From contig NZ_NBIM01000004.1 of assembly GCF_002242685.1 (NCBI RefSeq), positions 62,001 to 126,000 of the forward strand: DNA of 64,000 nucleotides, read 5' to 3'. The translations under genes were made by a program, and so were the position numbers. The notes beneath the pieces were generated by a model. The model did no database searches. It was given only the letters and a program-made list of their open reading frames with translations, and was not told the origin of the DNA. This stretch comes from Oceanimonas doudoroffii (GTDB taxonomy: Bacteria > Pseudomonadota > Gammaproteobacteria > Enterobacterales > Aeromonadaceae). Positions within the stretch are counted from its first letter, which is position 1, and the number at the start of each line of letters is the position of its first letter. Positions 1 through 9,780 of this stretch are shown piece after piece.

Positions 1-1
1 C

Positions 2-754
2 TATCCGGTGCCGGTGCAGCGCCTGCTGGGCGAGCTGCTCACCGCCACCAGCCTGCTCACCGCCACCCTCAAGTTCGAATGCCATATCACGGTGCAGCTG
101 CAGGGCGACGGCCCGGTCAGCCTGGCGGTGATCAACGGCGATCACAACCAGCATCTGCGGGGAGTCGCGCGCTGGCAGGGCGAGGTGCCCGACAGCTCTC
201 GGCTGGCTGACCTGGTGGGCAAGGGCTATATCGCCATCACCATCACGCCGAATGACGGCGAGCGCTATCAGGGTATAGTGGAACTGAATGAGAACTCACT
301 GGCCGAAAGCCTGGAAAACTATTTCGCCCAGTCGGAGCAGCTGCCCACCCGCATCTGGCTGTTTACCGGCTTGACCGGCCAGCCGGCGGCGGCCGGCATG
401 CTGCTGCAGGCCCTGCCCAGCGACGACGCCGGCCAACGCGACGACTTCGCCCACCTGGAGGCACTCACCGCCACCGTCAAGGCGGAAGAGCTGCTGCAGC
501 TGGACGCCCAGGAAGTCCTGTACCGGCTCTATCACCAGGAAGCGGTACGGGTGTTCGATCCGCAGCCGGTACGCTTTCAGTGCACCTGTTCAAAGGAAAA
601 GTGCGAACAGGCGCTGCTGCAGGTGGGCCAGGAAGAAGCCATGGAAATTATTCAGGAGCAGGGCAATATTGAAATGCACTGCGACTATTGCGGCCGTCAT
701 TACCGCTTTGACGGCAGCGACGTGCAGAATCTGTTTGGCCAGACCCTGCACTAA
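2..754 (+). CDS. hslO: Hsp33 redox-regulated chaperone (5' end outside window)
   Basis: Cytosolic holdase chaperone activated by oxidative stress when its zinc-bound cysteines form disulfides. The visible part runs from the conserved segment around LLTATLKF through the N-terminal domain to the C-terminal zinc site, where CTCSKEKC and CDYCG supply the four cysteines. The frame is open at the window edge and homology begins immediately, so roughly 36 N-terminal residues are missing. The GTG at position 8 is not the true start. It precedes pckA, the hslO/pckA neighbourhood known from enterics. A hairpin terminator follows. Identification rests on recalled family sequence and is secure. Confidence 0.95.
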   Translation, partial: YPVPVQRLLGELLTATSLLTATLKFECHITVQLQGDGPVSLAVINGDHNQHLRGVARWQGEVPDSSRLADLVGKGYIAITITPNDGERYQGIVELNENSLAESLENYFAQSEQLPTRIWLFTGLTGQPAAAGMLLQALPSDDAGQRDDFAHLEALTATVKAEELLQLDAQEVLYRLYHQEAVRVFDPQPVRFQCTCSKEKCEQALLQVGQEEAMEIIQEQGNIEMHCDYCGRHYRFDGSDVQNLFGQTLH

Positions 755-774
755 GCCGGTGCATTGATGATCAC

Positions 775-805
775 GGGCGAGGCCGGTTGCCGGCCTCGCC
801 CTATT
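775..805 (+). terminator. Intrinsic terminator after hslO
   Basis: A perfect 12-bp GC-rich stem (775-786 with 790-801) with a 3-base loop is followed by a short T-containing stretch. The rest of the gap to 1052 is AT-rich and presumably holds the pckA promoter, but no confident -10/-35 pair was assigned. Confidence 0.75.
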
Positions 806-1052
806 TTCAACGGCAACGGCCTTTTCCTTCCCCGCCTTGCCCTGCCCCGCGCGCATAAGGCAAAATAAAGACACAGCCAATTAACAATAACACAGCATAA
901 ATCACGCCAATTTTACCCACCTCTCCTTAATTCGTTTCGCAAAATTATAAAATTTGAAGCAGATCCCCTAATTAACATTCTGTTGTTGCTAAGCTTGGAT
1001 TTCAAAAAAACGAATAACCAACAACCCCTCTGTACCTATCCAGGAGTGAACA

Positions 1053-2666
1053 ATGACGCCCAAGGCGCAACAACTCGGCTTGTCCCGCTACGGTATTACC
1101 GACGTCACCGACGTGCTTTACAACCCTTCCTACGAGCAGCTGTTTGAAGAAGAAACCCGCGCCGATCTGGAAGGCTTTGAGAAAGGCGTGGTAACCAGCC
1201 TGGGCGCCGTCGCCGTGGATACCGGCGTGTTCACCGGCCGCTCACCCAAAGACAAGTACATCGTGCGTGACGACACCACCCGTGACACCGTGTGGTGGGC
1301 CGACCAGGGCAAAAACGACAACAAGCCCATGACCCAGGAAACCTGGGAGCAGCTCAAGGGCCTGGTCACTCAGCAGCTGTCCGGCAAGCGTCTGTTCGTG
1401 GTCGATACCTTCTGTGGCGCCAACGCCGATACTCGCCTGGCGGTGCGTTTCATTACCGAGGTGGCCTGGCAGGCCCACTTTGTTAAAAACATGTTTATTC
1501 GCCCCAGCGAAGAAGATCTGCAAAATTTCGAGCCGGACTTCGTGGTGATGAACGGCGCCAAGTGCACCAACCCCAACTGGCAGGAACAGGGCCTGAACAG
1601 CGAAAACTTCGTGGCCTTCAACCTGACCGAGCGGGTGCAGCTGATCGGCGGCACCTGGTACGGCGGCGAAATGAAGAAAGGCATGTTCTCCATGATGAAC
1701 TACCTGCTGCCGCTGAAGGGCATTGCCTCCATGCATTGCTCCGCCAACGTAGGCAAGGACGGTGACGTGGCCATCTTCTTTGGCCTGTCCGGCACCGGCA
1801 AGACCACCCTGTCCACCGATCCCAACCGTGAGTTAATCGGTGACGATGAGCACGGCTGGGACGACGACGGCGTGTTCAACTTTGAGGGCGGCTGCTATGC
1901 CAAGACCATCAAGCTGAGCAAGGAAAACGAGCCGGAAATCTACGCCGCCATTCGCCGCGACGCCCTGCTGGAAAACGTGACCGTACGGGAAGACGGCAGC
2001 ATCGATTTTGACGATGGTTCCAAGACCGAGAACACTCGGGTCTCCTACCCCATTTACCATATCGATAACATCGTCAAGCCGGTGTCCAAGGCCGGTCACG
2101 CCAAGAAGGTGATCTTCCTGACCGCCGACGCCTTTGGCGTGCTGCCGCCGGTGGCCCGACTGACCCGGGATCAGGCCCAGTACCACTTCCTGTCTGGCTT
2201 CACCGCCAAACTGGCCGGCACCGAGCGCGGCATCACCGAGCCGACCCCGACCTTTTCCAGCTGCTTTGGCGCGGCCTTCCTGAGCCTGCACCCGACCCAG
2301 TACGCCGACGTACTGGCCAAACGCATGGACGCCGTGGGCGCCGAAGCCTACCTGGTCAACACCGGCTGGAACGGCACCGGCAAGCGCATCTCCATCAAAG
2401 CCACCCGCGCCATCATCAACGCCATTCTCGACGGCTCCATCGAGAACAGCGAGTTTGTTGAACTGCCTTACTTCAACCTGGCCATTCCCACCGCGCTGGC
2501 AGGCGTGGAAGACGCGTCCATTCTGGATCCGCGCAACACCTATGCCGACGCCGCCGACTGGGAAACCAAGGCGAAGGATCTGGCCCAGCGTTTCGTGAAC
2601 AACTTCGAGAAGTTCACCGACACCGCCGAGGGCAAGGCCCTGGTGGCCGCCGGCCCGCAGCTGTAA
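1053..2666 (+). CDS. pckA: Phosphoenolpyruvate carboxykinase (ATP)
   Basis: Converts oxaloacetate plus ATP to phosphoenolpyruvate, CO2 and ADP, the committed step of gluconeogenesis, in the cytosol. The 537-residue protein has the usual family length. It shows the kinase-like P-loop [11 protein letters not shown] near residue 245 and the following acidic metal-binding motif GDDEHGW near 266. The N-terminal GRSPKDKY substrate segment is also present. An AGGAG ribosome site sits just upstream of the ATG (AGGAGTGAACA then ATG). It is monocistronic: hslO is terminated before it and its own terminator follows. Confidence 0.97.
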   Translation: MTPKAQQLGLSRYGITDVTDVLYNPSYEQLFEEETRADLEGFEKGVVTSLGAVAVDTGVFTGRSPKDKYIVRDDTTRDTVWWADQGKNDNKPMTQETWEQLKGLVTQQLSGKRLFVVDTFCGANADTRLAVRFITEVAWQAHFVKNMFIRPSEEDLQNFEPDFVVMNGAKCTNPNWQEQGLNSENFVAFNLTERVQLIGGTWYGGEMKKGMFSMMNYLLPLKGIASMHCSANVGKDGDVAIFFGLSGTGKTTLSTDPNRELIGDDEHGWDDDGVFNFEGGCYAKTIKLSKENEPEIYAAIRRDALLENVTVREDGSIDFDDGSKTENTRVSYPIYHIDNIVKPVSKAGHAKKVIFLTADAFGVLPPVARLTRDQAQYHFLSGFTAKLAGTERGITEPTPTFSSCFGAAFLSLHPTQYADVLAKRMDAVGAEAYLVNTGWNGTGKRISIKATRAIINAILDGSIENSEFVELPYFNLAIPTALAGVEDASILDPRNTYADAADWETKAKDLAQRFVNNFEKFTDTAEGKALVAAGPQL

Positions 2667-2683
2667 GCCACGGCGCCTTCACT

Positions 2684-2712
2684 AAAAACCCCGGCCTCGG
2701 CCGGGGTTTTTG
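2684..2712 (+). terminator. Intrinsic terminator after pckA
   Basis: Stem AAAAACCCCGGCC with a 2-base loop and its perfect complement ending in TTTTTG. The A/T flanks make it usable in both directions, so it may also end the convergent GGDEF/EAL gene. Confidence 0.85.
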
Positions 2713-2722
2713 TTATTAAAGG

Positions 2723-5341
2723 CTATTGCAACCGCAGCCGCTGGTTCCACTCCGCCAGCCACTGGTGCACCTCTTCGGCAGGCAGCGGGTGGGAAATGCC
2801 GTAGCCCTGCACATAGTGGCAACCCAGTTGCTGCAGGCGATCACTCAGCTCCGGCTGCTCCATGCCTTCTGCCAGCACCAGCATGCGCAACGCCGAAGCC
2901 AGCTGCACTACCCCTTCCACCATACTGGCTTCATCGGAGCCGGCCAGCAGCTCGTTGATAAAGCGGCGATCGATCTTGATGATGTCCACCGGCAGCCGGT
3001 TGAGGTGCACCAGGGAGCCGTGGCCAGAGCCAAAGTTGTCGAGGGAAATGACCAGCCCGAGGTCCCGGCACTGCTCCAGCACCGCCGCCGCCTTATGCAC
3101 GTCTTCCAGCACCGCGCTTTCCTGAAACTCCAGCTCCAGTCGCTCCGGCGCCACCGAGGCATAGAGGCTCAGTAAGTAGGTGAGGTTGCTGAAGAACTCC
3201 TCATGCATCAGCTGACCGGCACTGACGTTGAAGCTGGCGCAGTAGTCATGGCCGGCCTGACTCCAGGCGGTCATCTGCTGTAACAACCGGCGAATCACCC
3301 ACTGACCCAGTTCAAACTCCATGTCGCTGTCGAGCACCGCCGGCATAAACTCCACCGGGGTCAGCAGGCCCTTTTGCGGGTGCTGCCAGCGCAACAGCGC
3401 CTCCAGCCCGATCATGTGCCGGCTGAACAGATCGATCTTGGGCTGGTAGTGCAGCAGAAATTCGTCGTTGATCAGGGCCTGGCGCAACTCCTGGTAAAGG
3501 CGATAACGCTCCTGCTCCTGCAGGTGCAGCACCGGCTCAAAAAACAGGTGACGGCGCTTGCCCTGTTTCTTGGCCTCGTACATGGCCTTGTCGGCATAGC
3601 GCAGCAGGGTCTGGCCATCGCTGGCATCCTTGTCATAGACCGACACACCAATGCTGGCGCTCACCCGCGCCTGATGGCCGTCAAGCCGCACCGGCACGTC
3701 GATGGCGGCCAGCACCCGGTCAAGGATCTCGGTGCACTCCAGTTCGTGATGCAGGCCAGTTATCATCAGGGCGAACTCGTCGCCACCCAGACGAGCCACG
3801 GTGTCGCAGTTTCTCAGCACCAGCTCCATGCGCCGGCCCATTTCCATCAACAGCTGATCGCCGGCGGCGTGCCCCAGGGTGTCGTTCACCTGCTTGAAAC
3901 CATCGAGATCCAGGTAACACACCGCCAGCATGGTTTGGCTGCGATCCGCCGCGGCCATGGCCTTGTCGAGCAGTTCGCTGAACAGCTGGCGATTGGGAAT
4001 GCGGGTCAAGGGATCGTAGAGGGCACGCTGGCGCAATTCGGCTTCGTGCTCCTTGAGCAGGGTGATATCGGTCAGCACCAGGGCATGGTATTGCACCTTG
4101 TCGGCCTTGTCCCGAATCACCGAGATGGCCAGCAACAGGGCGCATTCACTGCCGTTTTTGCGCTGAATAAAGCACTCGCCCTGCCAGTGCCGGGGCGATC
4201 CTTCCTGCGCCGGCAGCGGAATCTCATGGGAATCCAGCCCGAACAGGGCCGCGGGCTTGTCCAGCGCTTCGTCTGCTGAATATCCGGTGATGCGGGTAAA
4301 GGCCGGATTGACGTGCAGCACTCGGTTGTCGGCGTCGGTCAGTACGATGCCGTCATAGCAGGAGTCAAACACACTGGCCGCCAGCCGCTGCTGGTTTTCC
4401 AGCTTGCGCTGCTCGGTAATGTCGTGCCCCACGCAGATCATGTCGCCGTTGGGCAGCACTATATTGGCCCACAGCGTGGTCAGCCTGCGACCGGCCCGAT
4501 CCACCGGATGCCATTCACGAAACTCACAGCCGGTGGGCGCCTCAAAGGTGGCAATGACCTGACGCCGGTCTTCCGGATCGGGGTAAAACACGCTGATGGG
4601 AGAGGCTTCGGCCTGCAGCTCCTCAAAACTCCAGCCAAAGACCCGCTCGCATTCGTTGTTCCACAGAATACAGCGGCCATGGCGATCAAAGCCGTTGACC
4701 AGAATGGGGGCATTCATAAACAGGGGTTTCAACCGGCTTAACAGTCGTTCGGTCGACAACTCGGGCCTCGCCCGTACTTGAGCCTGCTCCTGCTCCCGCC
4801 ACAGCAGGGCACCGTGCCCGGCCAGCAGCGCCAGCAGCTCCCCCTGTTCGCATGGCACCTTGGCCTCGCCATACAGCAACAGCAGCAAGCCGCGGGTGTC
4901 GCCCCGCTCCGCCGGCACGACGGCATAAAAGGCGTCGCTGTCGAGGTGCAGCTCGCGACAGGGGCGCAACCACTCGTCCCCCGGCTGTCGTCCCGCCGCC
5001 GCGTAATGGGGTGGCGCCCAGCCGTGAAAACCGCCTCCGGGCACATGGGGCAACCCCGGGGTTGTGGAAGAAAAGAAAACGAAGCAGGCGTCGTCAGCCC
5101 CGGCCACTCCGGTGGCCTGCTCACACAACCTGCGCCACTCCCCGCCCTGGTCCTGCAACAGCATGGACACGACGGACGCTTGATCATCCTGTCTTTTTTG
5201 AGCTCGCATTTCCCTGCGTATCCTGGTGATGAACTGTTCTGAAGAGCACGTAAACCGCACGGCCCGGCCATCATCAGCGTCAGCACCATGATAAACAGCC
5301 GCCTGCCTCGCCATTACTCCGAATGGCTGAAGTTCAAGCAT
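2723..5341 (-). CDS. PAS-PAS-GGDEF-EAL cyclic-di-GMP signalling protein
   Basis: Cytosolic c-di-GMP turnover protein of 872 residues. An N-terminal sensor-like region (GAF-like, about 45-190) is followed by two PAS domains (about 210-320 and 325-445), a GGDEF domain with intact RLGGDEFAL near residue 518, and an EAL domain with EALLRW near 646. The usual DDFG metal loop of EAL reads DNFG near 765, losing one aspartate that binds metal in characterised phosphodiesterases; the other catalytic residues (NVSA, EFQE, IKID, AEG) are kept. Diguanylate cyclase activity is therefore expected and phosphodiesterase activity may be weak. The start is uncertain: ATG codons at 5314 and 5209 are alternatives and none has an ideal ribosome site. 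Convergent with pckA. Confidence 0.88.
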   Translation of the reverse strand: MLELQPFGVMARQAAVYHGADADDGRAVRFTCSSEQFITRIRREMRAQKRQDDQASVVSMLLQDQGGEWRRLCEQATGVAGADDACFVFFSSTTPGLPHVPGGGFHGWAPPHYAAAGRQPGDEWLRPCRELHLDSDAFYAVVPAERGDTRGLLLLLYGEAKVPCEQGELLALLAGHGALLWREQEQAQVRARPELSTERLLSRLKPLFMNAPILVNGFDRHGRCILWNNECERVFGWSFEELQAEASPISVFYPDPEDRRQVIATFEAPTGCEFREWHPVDRAGRRLTTLWANIVLPNGDMICVGHDITEQRKLENQQRLAASVFDSCYDGIVLTDADNRVLHVNPAFTRITGYSADEALDKPAALFGLDSHEIPLPAQEGSPRHWQGECFIQRKNGSECALLLAISVIRDKADKVQYHALVLTDITLLKEHEAELRQRALYDPLTRIPNRQLFSELLDKAMAAADRSQTMLAVCYLDLDGFKQVNDTLGHAAGDQLLMEMGRRMELVLRNCDTVARLGGDEFALMITGLHHELECTEILDRVLAAIDVPVRLDGHQARVSASIGVSVYDKDASDGQTLLRYADKAMYEAKKQGKRRHLFFEPVLHLQEQERYRLYQELRQALINDEFLLHYQPKIDLFSRHMIGLEALLRWQHPQKGLLTPVEFMPAVLDSDMEFELGQWVIRRLLQQMTAWSQAGHDYCASFNVSAGQLMHEEFFSNLTYLLSLYASVAPERLELEFQESAVLEDVHKAAAVLEQCRDLGLVISLDNFGSGHGSLVHLNRLPVDIIKIDRRFINELLAGSDEASMVEGVVQLASALRMLVLAEGMEQPELSDRLQQLGCHYVQGYGISHPLPAEEVHQWLAEWNQRLRLQ

Positions 5342-5369
5342 AGAACATCATTCCGGCCCGCGCGCCGGC

Positions 5370-6257
5370 CTAGCGTTGCCGCCACACCTCCTGCGCGGCC
5401 TCAAAAAAGCCCTGGGCCAGCAGGCTGGCCTGGCCATCGTTGCGCATCACCAGAGCTCCGACCCGAGCCATGGCCGGCATGGCCAGCGGCCGGCAGCGCA
5501 CTCCGGGCAGCTCATCAAACAGCGCACTGCCCGCCGGGATCAGGGCACAGCCGAGGCCGGCGCGCACCCAGTGCATCAGCCGGTACACCGAGTCGGAACT
5601 CAGCACCGGCTGCAGGGTGACCCCCTCGCGCTCGAAACAGGTTTCGAGGTAACGGCGAAAATACATGCCCGGCCTGGGCAGGCACAGGGGCAGGGCTGCG
5701 AGATCAGCCAGACTCGGACAAGCAGGCAGGCGTTCGCTCCAGTCGGGGCCAAAGGCCAGCACCACCCCCTGCTCGGGCAGCGCCAGGCTGTCAAAGCGGG
5801 ACAACACCTCGGGCTCGAAAAAGCCGCCGCCAATGTCCAGGGTGTTGTGATTCAGTCCGTCGAGAATGGCATCGGCGGTCATGTCATTGATTTCAAAACC
5901 AATGCCGGGATGACGCTGACGCAGCCGGGCCAGCACCGGGCTCAGATCCATGCAGCTGAGCGGCACCAGCCCCAATCGCACCGTACCGGTGAGCCGGCCT
6001 TTCATGGCGTCCACTTCCAGCCGCAGGTTGTCATACTGGCCCAGCAGGGCCCGGGCCCGGGCCAGCACTCGCTCGCCTTCCGGGGTAAAGCCTTCAAACT
6101 GCTTGCCCCGGTGCACCAGCACCACCCCCAGTTCCTGCTCCAGCTGGCGTAACCGCATCGACAGCGTAGGCTGGGTCACACAGCAGGCCTGAGCGGCACG
6201 GCCAAAGTGGCGGTGCTCGGCCAGGGCGCACAGGTAGTTCAGTTGCCTGATGTCCAT
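5370..6257 (-). CDS. LysR-family transcriptional regulator, divergent from fdhD
   Basis: LysR-type regulator of 295 residues with the winged-helix DNA-binding domain in the first 60 residues (MDIRQLNYLCALAEHRHFGR onward) and a periplasmic-binding-protein-like effector domain after about residue 90. It is divergent from fdhD and the molybdoprotein gene. The 141-bp intergenic region is AT-rich with ATC-containing repeats (ATCGATAC, ATCATATC, AATATCGAATC), a likely site for autoregulation and control of the fdhD operon. That target is inferred only from position. The effector is unknown. Confidence 0.9.
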   Translation of the reverse strand: MDIRQLNYLCALAEHRHFGRAAQACCVTQPTLSMRLRQLEQELGVVLVHRGKQFEGFTPEGERVLARARALLGQYDNLRLEVDAMKGRLTGTVRLGLVPLSCMDLSPVLARLRQRHPGIGFEINDMTADAILDGLNHNTLDIGGGFFEPEVLSRFDSLALPEQGVVLAFGPDWSERLPACPSLADLAALPLCLPRPGMYFRRYLETCFEREGVTLQPVLSSDSVYRLMHWVRAGLGCALIPAGSALFDELPGVRCRPLAMPAMARVGALVMRNDGQASLLAQGFFEAAQEVWRQR

Positions 6258-6398
6258 AAAGGGCCGCCTTTCATCACAATTTAAAATCGATACTTCGCTC
6301 TTTAATAAATCATATCTTTCAGAATATCGAATCTTTCAATTAGAAACCCCGCCCGCGGCTCCTTACACTGGGGGCATTGCCTCAGCCCGGATAGCGCC

Positions 6399-7190
6399 AT
6401 GCTCGATACCGATGCCCTGCCCGATTACCAGTTTGTCGCCACCACCGACGGCGACCGCCATGCCCTGGTCAGCGAAGTGCCCCTGGCGGTGGTGCTGAAC
6501 GGCGTCAGCCATGCGGTGATGATGGTCAGCCCCAACCAGCTGGACGCCTTCGTTACCGGCTTTTTGCTGAGCGAGGGCATTATTCGCCATCACCGGGAAA
6601 TCCATGACCTGGAGTTTTCCCGTGCCGGCCGGGCGCTGGAAGCCCACGTAACCCTGTCCAACGGCTGCCATTACCGCTGGCAGGCGCACAGGCGCAGCCT
6701 GGCAGGTCGCACCGGTTGCGGCCTGTGCGGGCTGGAATCTCTGGAGCAGGCGGTGCCCGAGCTCCCCGCCCTGCCCCCAACCCCGTTACCGGCTCTGACC
6801 TCGGTAGAGGCGTTGTTCCGGCAGCTGAACGACTGGCAACCCCTGGGGCAGGAGTGTGGCGCCCTGCATGCGGCCTTTTACGCCAACGCCGAGGGCAGCA
6901 TTGTTCATTCCTGTGAAGACGTGGGCCGGCACAATGCCCTCGACAAACTGCTGGGCTGGCACCATCGCCACGGCCCGGGTCAACCGGGTATGGTGTTGAT
7001 CACCAGCCGCTGCAGCATAGAGCTGGTGCAGAAAATGGTACGCGCCGGCCAGCCCACCCTGATCACCCTGGGCGCTCCCACCGAACTGGCCGTGCACCAG
7101 GCCAAAGGCGCCGGCCTTAACCTGCTGCACCTGACTCGCCGGCAGGGCCCCCGTGTTTATTCCGTATCCAGCCATCACACAGTGTCATGA
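6399..7190 (+). CDS. fdhD: FdhD sulfurtransferase for formate dehydrogenase maturation
   Basis: Transfers sulfur from a cysteine desulfurase to the molybdenum cofactor before it is inserted into formate dehydrogenases of the FdhF type. The protein is 263 residues, normal for the family, and contains the sulfur-carrying cysteine motif GRTGCGLCG near residues 104-112, plus the conserved CEDVGRHNALDK segment in the C-terminal half. Its stop overlaps the start of the next gene by four bases (ATGA), implying translational coupling to the molybdoenzyme it probably matures. Confidence 0.95.
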   Translation: MLDTDALPDYQFVATTDGDRHALVSEVPLAVVLNGVSHAVMMVSPNQLDAFVTGFLLSEGIIRHHREIHDLEFSRAGRALEAHVTLSNGCHYRWQAHRRSLAGRTGCGLCGLESLEQAVPELPALPPTPLPALTSVEALFRQLNDWQPLGQECGALHAAFYANAEGSIVHSCEDVGRHNALDKLLGWHHRHGPGQPGMVLITSRCSIELVQKMVRAGQPTLITLGAPTELAVHQAKGAGLNLLHLTRRQGPRVYSVSSHHTVS

Positions 7191-9478
7191 CCAAGAAAAT
7201 CAGCAATTACAAGGCCGCCGCCGGCGGCTGGGGCGCCCTCGCGTCCACCACCCGCTTCGTGCTGGGCAGCCAAAAACCCGCCGCCAACATTCGCAACCTG
7301 CTGCGCGCCAACAAGGTAAAAGGCTTTGACTGCCCCGGTTGTGCCTGGGGCGATGAACAGGGCAAACATTTTTCCTTCTGTGAGAACGGCGCCAAGGCGA
7401 TCAGCTGGGAAGCCACCGCCCGCCGCGTCACCCCAGCCTTCTTCAAGCAACACGCGGTCAGCCGGCTGCGCCGGCAGAGTGATTACTTTCTGGAATATCA
7501 GGGCCGGATTGAGCAGCCCATGTACCTGAACCGGGACACCGACCACTACGAGCCCATTTCCTGGGACGACGCTTTCGCGCTGATTGGCCGACACCTGAAC
7601 CGGCTGGATCATGCTGATCAACTGGAGCTCTATACTTCGGGACGGGCCAGCAACGAAGCCGCCTATCTTTATCAGCTGTTTGGCCGGGCCTTTGGCACCA
7701 ACAACTTTCCCGACTGCTCCAACCTCTGCCACGAGGCCAGCGGCGTGGCCCTGACCCGGGCTATTGGCGTGGGCAAGGGCACCGTGACCCTGCAGGACTT
7801 TGATCAGGCCGACGCCATTTTTGTGTTTGGCCAGAACCCGGGCACCAACCATCCGCGCATGCTGCACAGCCTGCGCAACGCCGCTCGCCGGGGCACCGCC
7901 ATCGTGACCTTCAACAACCTCAAGGAGCGTGGGCTGGAGCGCTTTGCCGATCCGCAAAGTCCGGTGGAGATGCTCACCCCCAAGGACTCACGCATTTCCA
8001 GCCATTATTTCTGTCCGCGTCTGGGCGGCGACATGGCGGCGGTCAGGGGCATGGTCAAATTGCTGCTGAAATGGGACGCCGAGGCCCTGGCCAAGGGGGA
8101 GCCGGGACTGCTGGATCGGCAGTTTATCGCCGAACACACGCAGGGCCTGGACGACTACATGGCACAGGTGGCAGCCACCCCCTGGCAGCACATTGAGCAA
8201 CAGTCGGGCCTGAGCCGAGCGCAGATTCAGCAGGCCGCCGAGGTCTATGCCGGTGCCGAGCGGGTGATATGTACCTGGGCCATGGGCATTACCCAACACA
8301 AGCACTCGGTGGCCACCATTCGCGAGCTGGTTAATCTGCAACTGCTGCGCGGCCAGATTGGCCGCCCGGGGGCCGGACTGTGCCCGGTGCGCGGCCACAG
8401 CAATGTGCAGGGCAACCGCACCCTGGGCATTAACGAGCAGCCCGATGAGGCCTTTCTCGAGCGGCTGGAGCACCATTTCGACCTGCCCATGCCACGCCGT
8501 CCTGGCCATAACGCCGTGGCCGCCATTCAGGCCATGCTCGACGGCCACGCCCGCGTGTTTATCGCCCTTGGCGGCAATATTGCCGCCGCCGCTCCCGACA
8601 CTCATGCCACCGCCGAAGCCCTGGCCAATTGCGACCTGACCGTGCAGATCAGCACCAAGCTCAACCGCAGCCACCTGATGGCCGGCAAGGAAGCGCTGAT
8701 CCTGCCCTGCCTGGGACGCACCGAGGCCGATGTGCAAGCCAGCGGACCGCAGTTTATTACCGTGGAAGACTCCTTCAGCATGGTGCACGCTTCTCAGGGC
8801 GTAGGCACCCCCAACAGCCCGCACCAGCGTTCGGAAACCGCCATTATTGCCGGCATGGCCCAGGCCACCCTGGGTAGCAAGCCGGTGCACTGGCCGGCAT
8901 TGGCCGACGATTACGACCACATTCGCGATCACATTGCCGCCACCATTCCCGGTTTTGAGCGCTTTAATGAACGGCTGCAGCAACCGGGCGGATTTTATCT
9001 CGGCAACAGTGCCGCCGAATACCACTGGCACACCGCTACCGGCAAGGCCAACTTTGCCGCCGAGCCCCTTCCTGAAGCACTGCTGCCCGCCGAAGCCAAC
9101 GGCGAGGCGGTGTCGACCCTGCAGACACTGCGCTCTCACGATCAGTACAACACCACCATCTATGGCATGGATGACCGTTATCGAGGCGTGTATGGCCAGC
9201 GCATGGTGGTGTTTATGCACCCGGATGAAATTCACCGGCGCGGACTGAACAAAGGCGACGTGGTGGAGATGATCTCGATCTGGCATGACGGCGTGGAGCG
9301 CAGAGTGGGCGGCTTCAAGGTAGTGCCCTACGACATTCCCGATGGCAACGTGGCCGCCTATTACCCGGAGACCAACCCGCTGGTGCCGCTGCACAGCACC
9401 GGCGACGACAGCCACACCCCCACCTCCAAGTCGGTAGCGGTGCTGATCCGCCGCCAGCAGGCCGAACGTATTCTCTGA
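7187..9478 (+). CDS. FdhF/YdeP-family molybdopterin oxidoreductase
   Basis: Catalytic molybdopterin protein of 763 residues resembling YdeP and the FdhF-like alpha subunit family. An N-terminal iron-sulfur-type cysteine segment is visible (CPGCAWGDE near residue 46, then CENG near 65), followed by the molybdopterin-binding core (GQNPGTNHPRML near 217, ALGGN near 462) and the C-terminal cap domain ending TSKSVAVLIRRQ. No selenocysteine codon was noticed. It overlaps fdhD by 4 bp, which strongly suggests a formate-dehydrogenase-type substrate, although YdeP homologues are mostly of unknown substrate. A terminator follows directly. Confidence 0.88.
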   Translation: MTKKISNYKAAAGGWGALASTTRFVLGSQKPAANIRNLLRANKVKGFDCPGCAWGDEQGKHFSFCENGAKAISWEATARRVTPAFFKQHAVSRLRRQSDYFLEYQGRIEQPMYLNRDTDHYEPISWDDAFALIGRHLNRLDHADQLELYTSGRASNEAAYLYQLFGRAFGTNNFPDCSNLCHEASGVALTRAIGVGKGTVTLQDFDQADAIFVFGQNPGTNHPRMLHSLRNAARRGTAIVTFNNLKERGLERFADPQSPVEMLTPKDSRISSHYFCPRLGGDMAAVRGMVKLLLKWDAEALAKGEPGLLDRQFIAEHTQGLDDYMAQVAATPWQHIEQQSGLSRAQIQQAAEVYAGAERVICTWAMGITQHKHSVATIRELVNLQLLRGQIGRPGAGLCPVRGHSNVQGNRTLGINEQPDEAFLERLEHHFDLPMPRRPGHNAVAAIQAMLDGHARVFIALGGNIAAAAPDTHATAEALANCDLTVQISTKLNRSHLMAGKEALILPCLGRTEADVQASGPQFITVEDSFSMVHASQGVGTPNSPHQRSETAIIAGMAQATLGSKPVHWPALADDYDHIRDHIAATIPGFERFNERLQQPGGFYLGNSAAEYHWHTATGKANFAAEPLPEALLPAEANGEAVSTLQTLRSHDQYNTTIYGMDDRYRGVYGQRMVVFMHPDEIHRRGLNKGDVVEMISIWHDGVERRVGGFKVVPYDIPDGNVAAYYPETNPLVPLHSTGDDSHTPTSKSVAVLIRRQQAERIL

Positions 9479-9492
9479 CCCCTGAAAACACC

Positions 9493-9520
9493 AAAGCCAG
9501 CCCCGAGTGGCTGGCTTTTT
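9493..9520 (+). terminator. Intrinsic terminator of the fdhD operon
   Basis: A ten-base-pair stem AAAGCCAGCC / GGCTGGCTTT with a 6-base loop, ending in TTTTT. Confidence 0.85.
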
Positions 9521-9559
9521 GTGCCCTTGGCAAGCTTTTGGCTTGCTCTCCCCGCCCGG

Positions 9560-9710
9560 TCACTCTCTTAAAGTGTGGCGATTGTGGGGCGCCCCGAAAG
9601 GATATTCCGGTTTGCGGCAGGGTACGGTGATGCCGACCTGCTGTTCCCGTTAAGGTGAAATCATAGTAACCCCAAGCCGTGGGTGAGTGGTTGCAAAGTC
9701 ACCTTTTAAA
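9560..9710 (+). other. Intergenic stretch with nested hairpins upstream of the Lrp-type gene
   Basis: The 300-base gap between the terminator and the Lrp-type gene has no ORF. It contains a self-complementary GGGGCGCCCC, a two-level hairpin (GCAGG 9617-9621 with CCTGC 9637-9641, enclosing CGG/CCG), and a third hairpin GGTGA 9682-9686 / TCACC 9699-9703 followed by TTTT. This is compatible with a leader RNA or small RNA ending in a weak terminator, but it matches no riboswitch class I can name. An AT-rich promoter-like stretch with ACTAACAACTAGTTAGTT, an inverted repeat at about 9744-9761, follows. Confidence 0.3.
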
Positions 9711-9780
9711 ATCATTCTTTTCGCAATCATTCACCCCATATAAACTAACAACTAGTTAGTTATTGTTTTGGGGCATGAGT

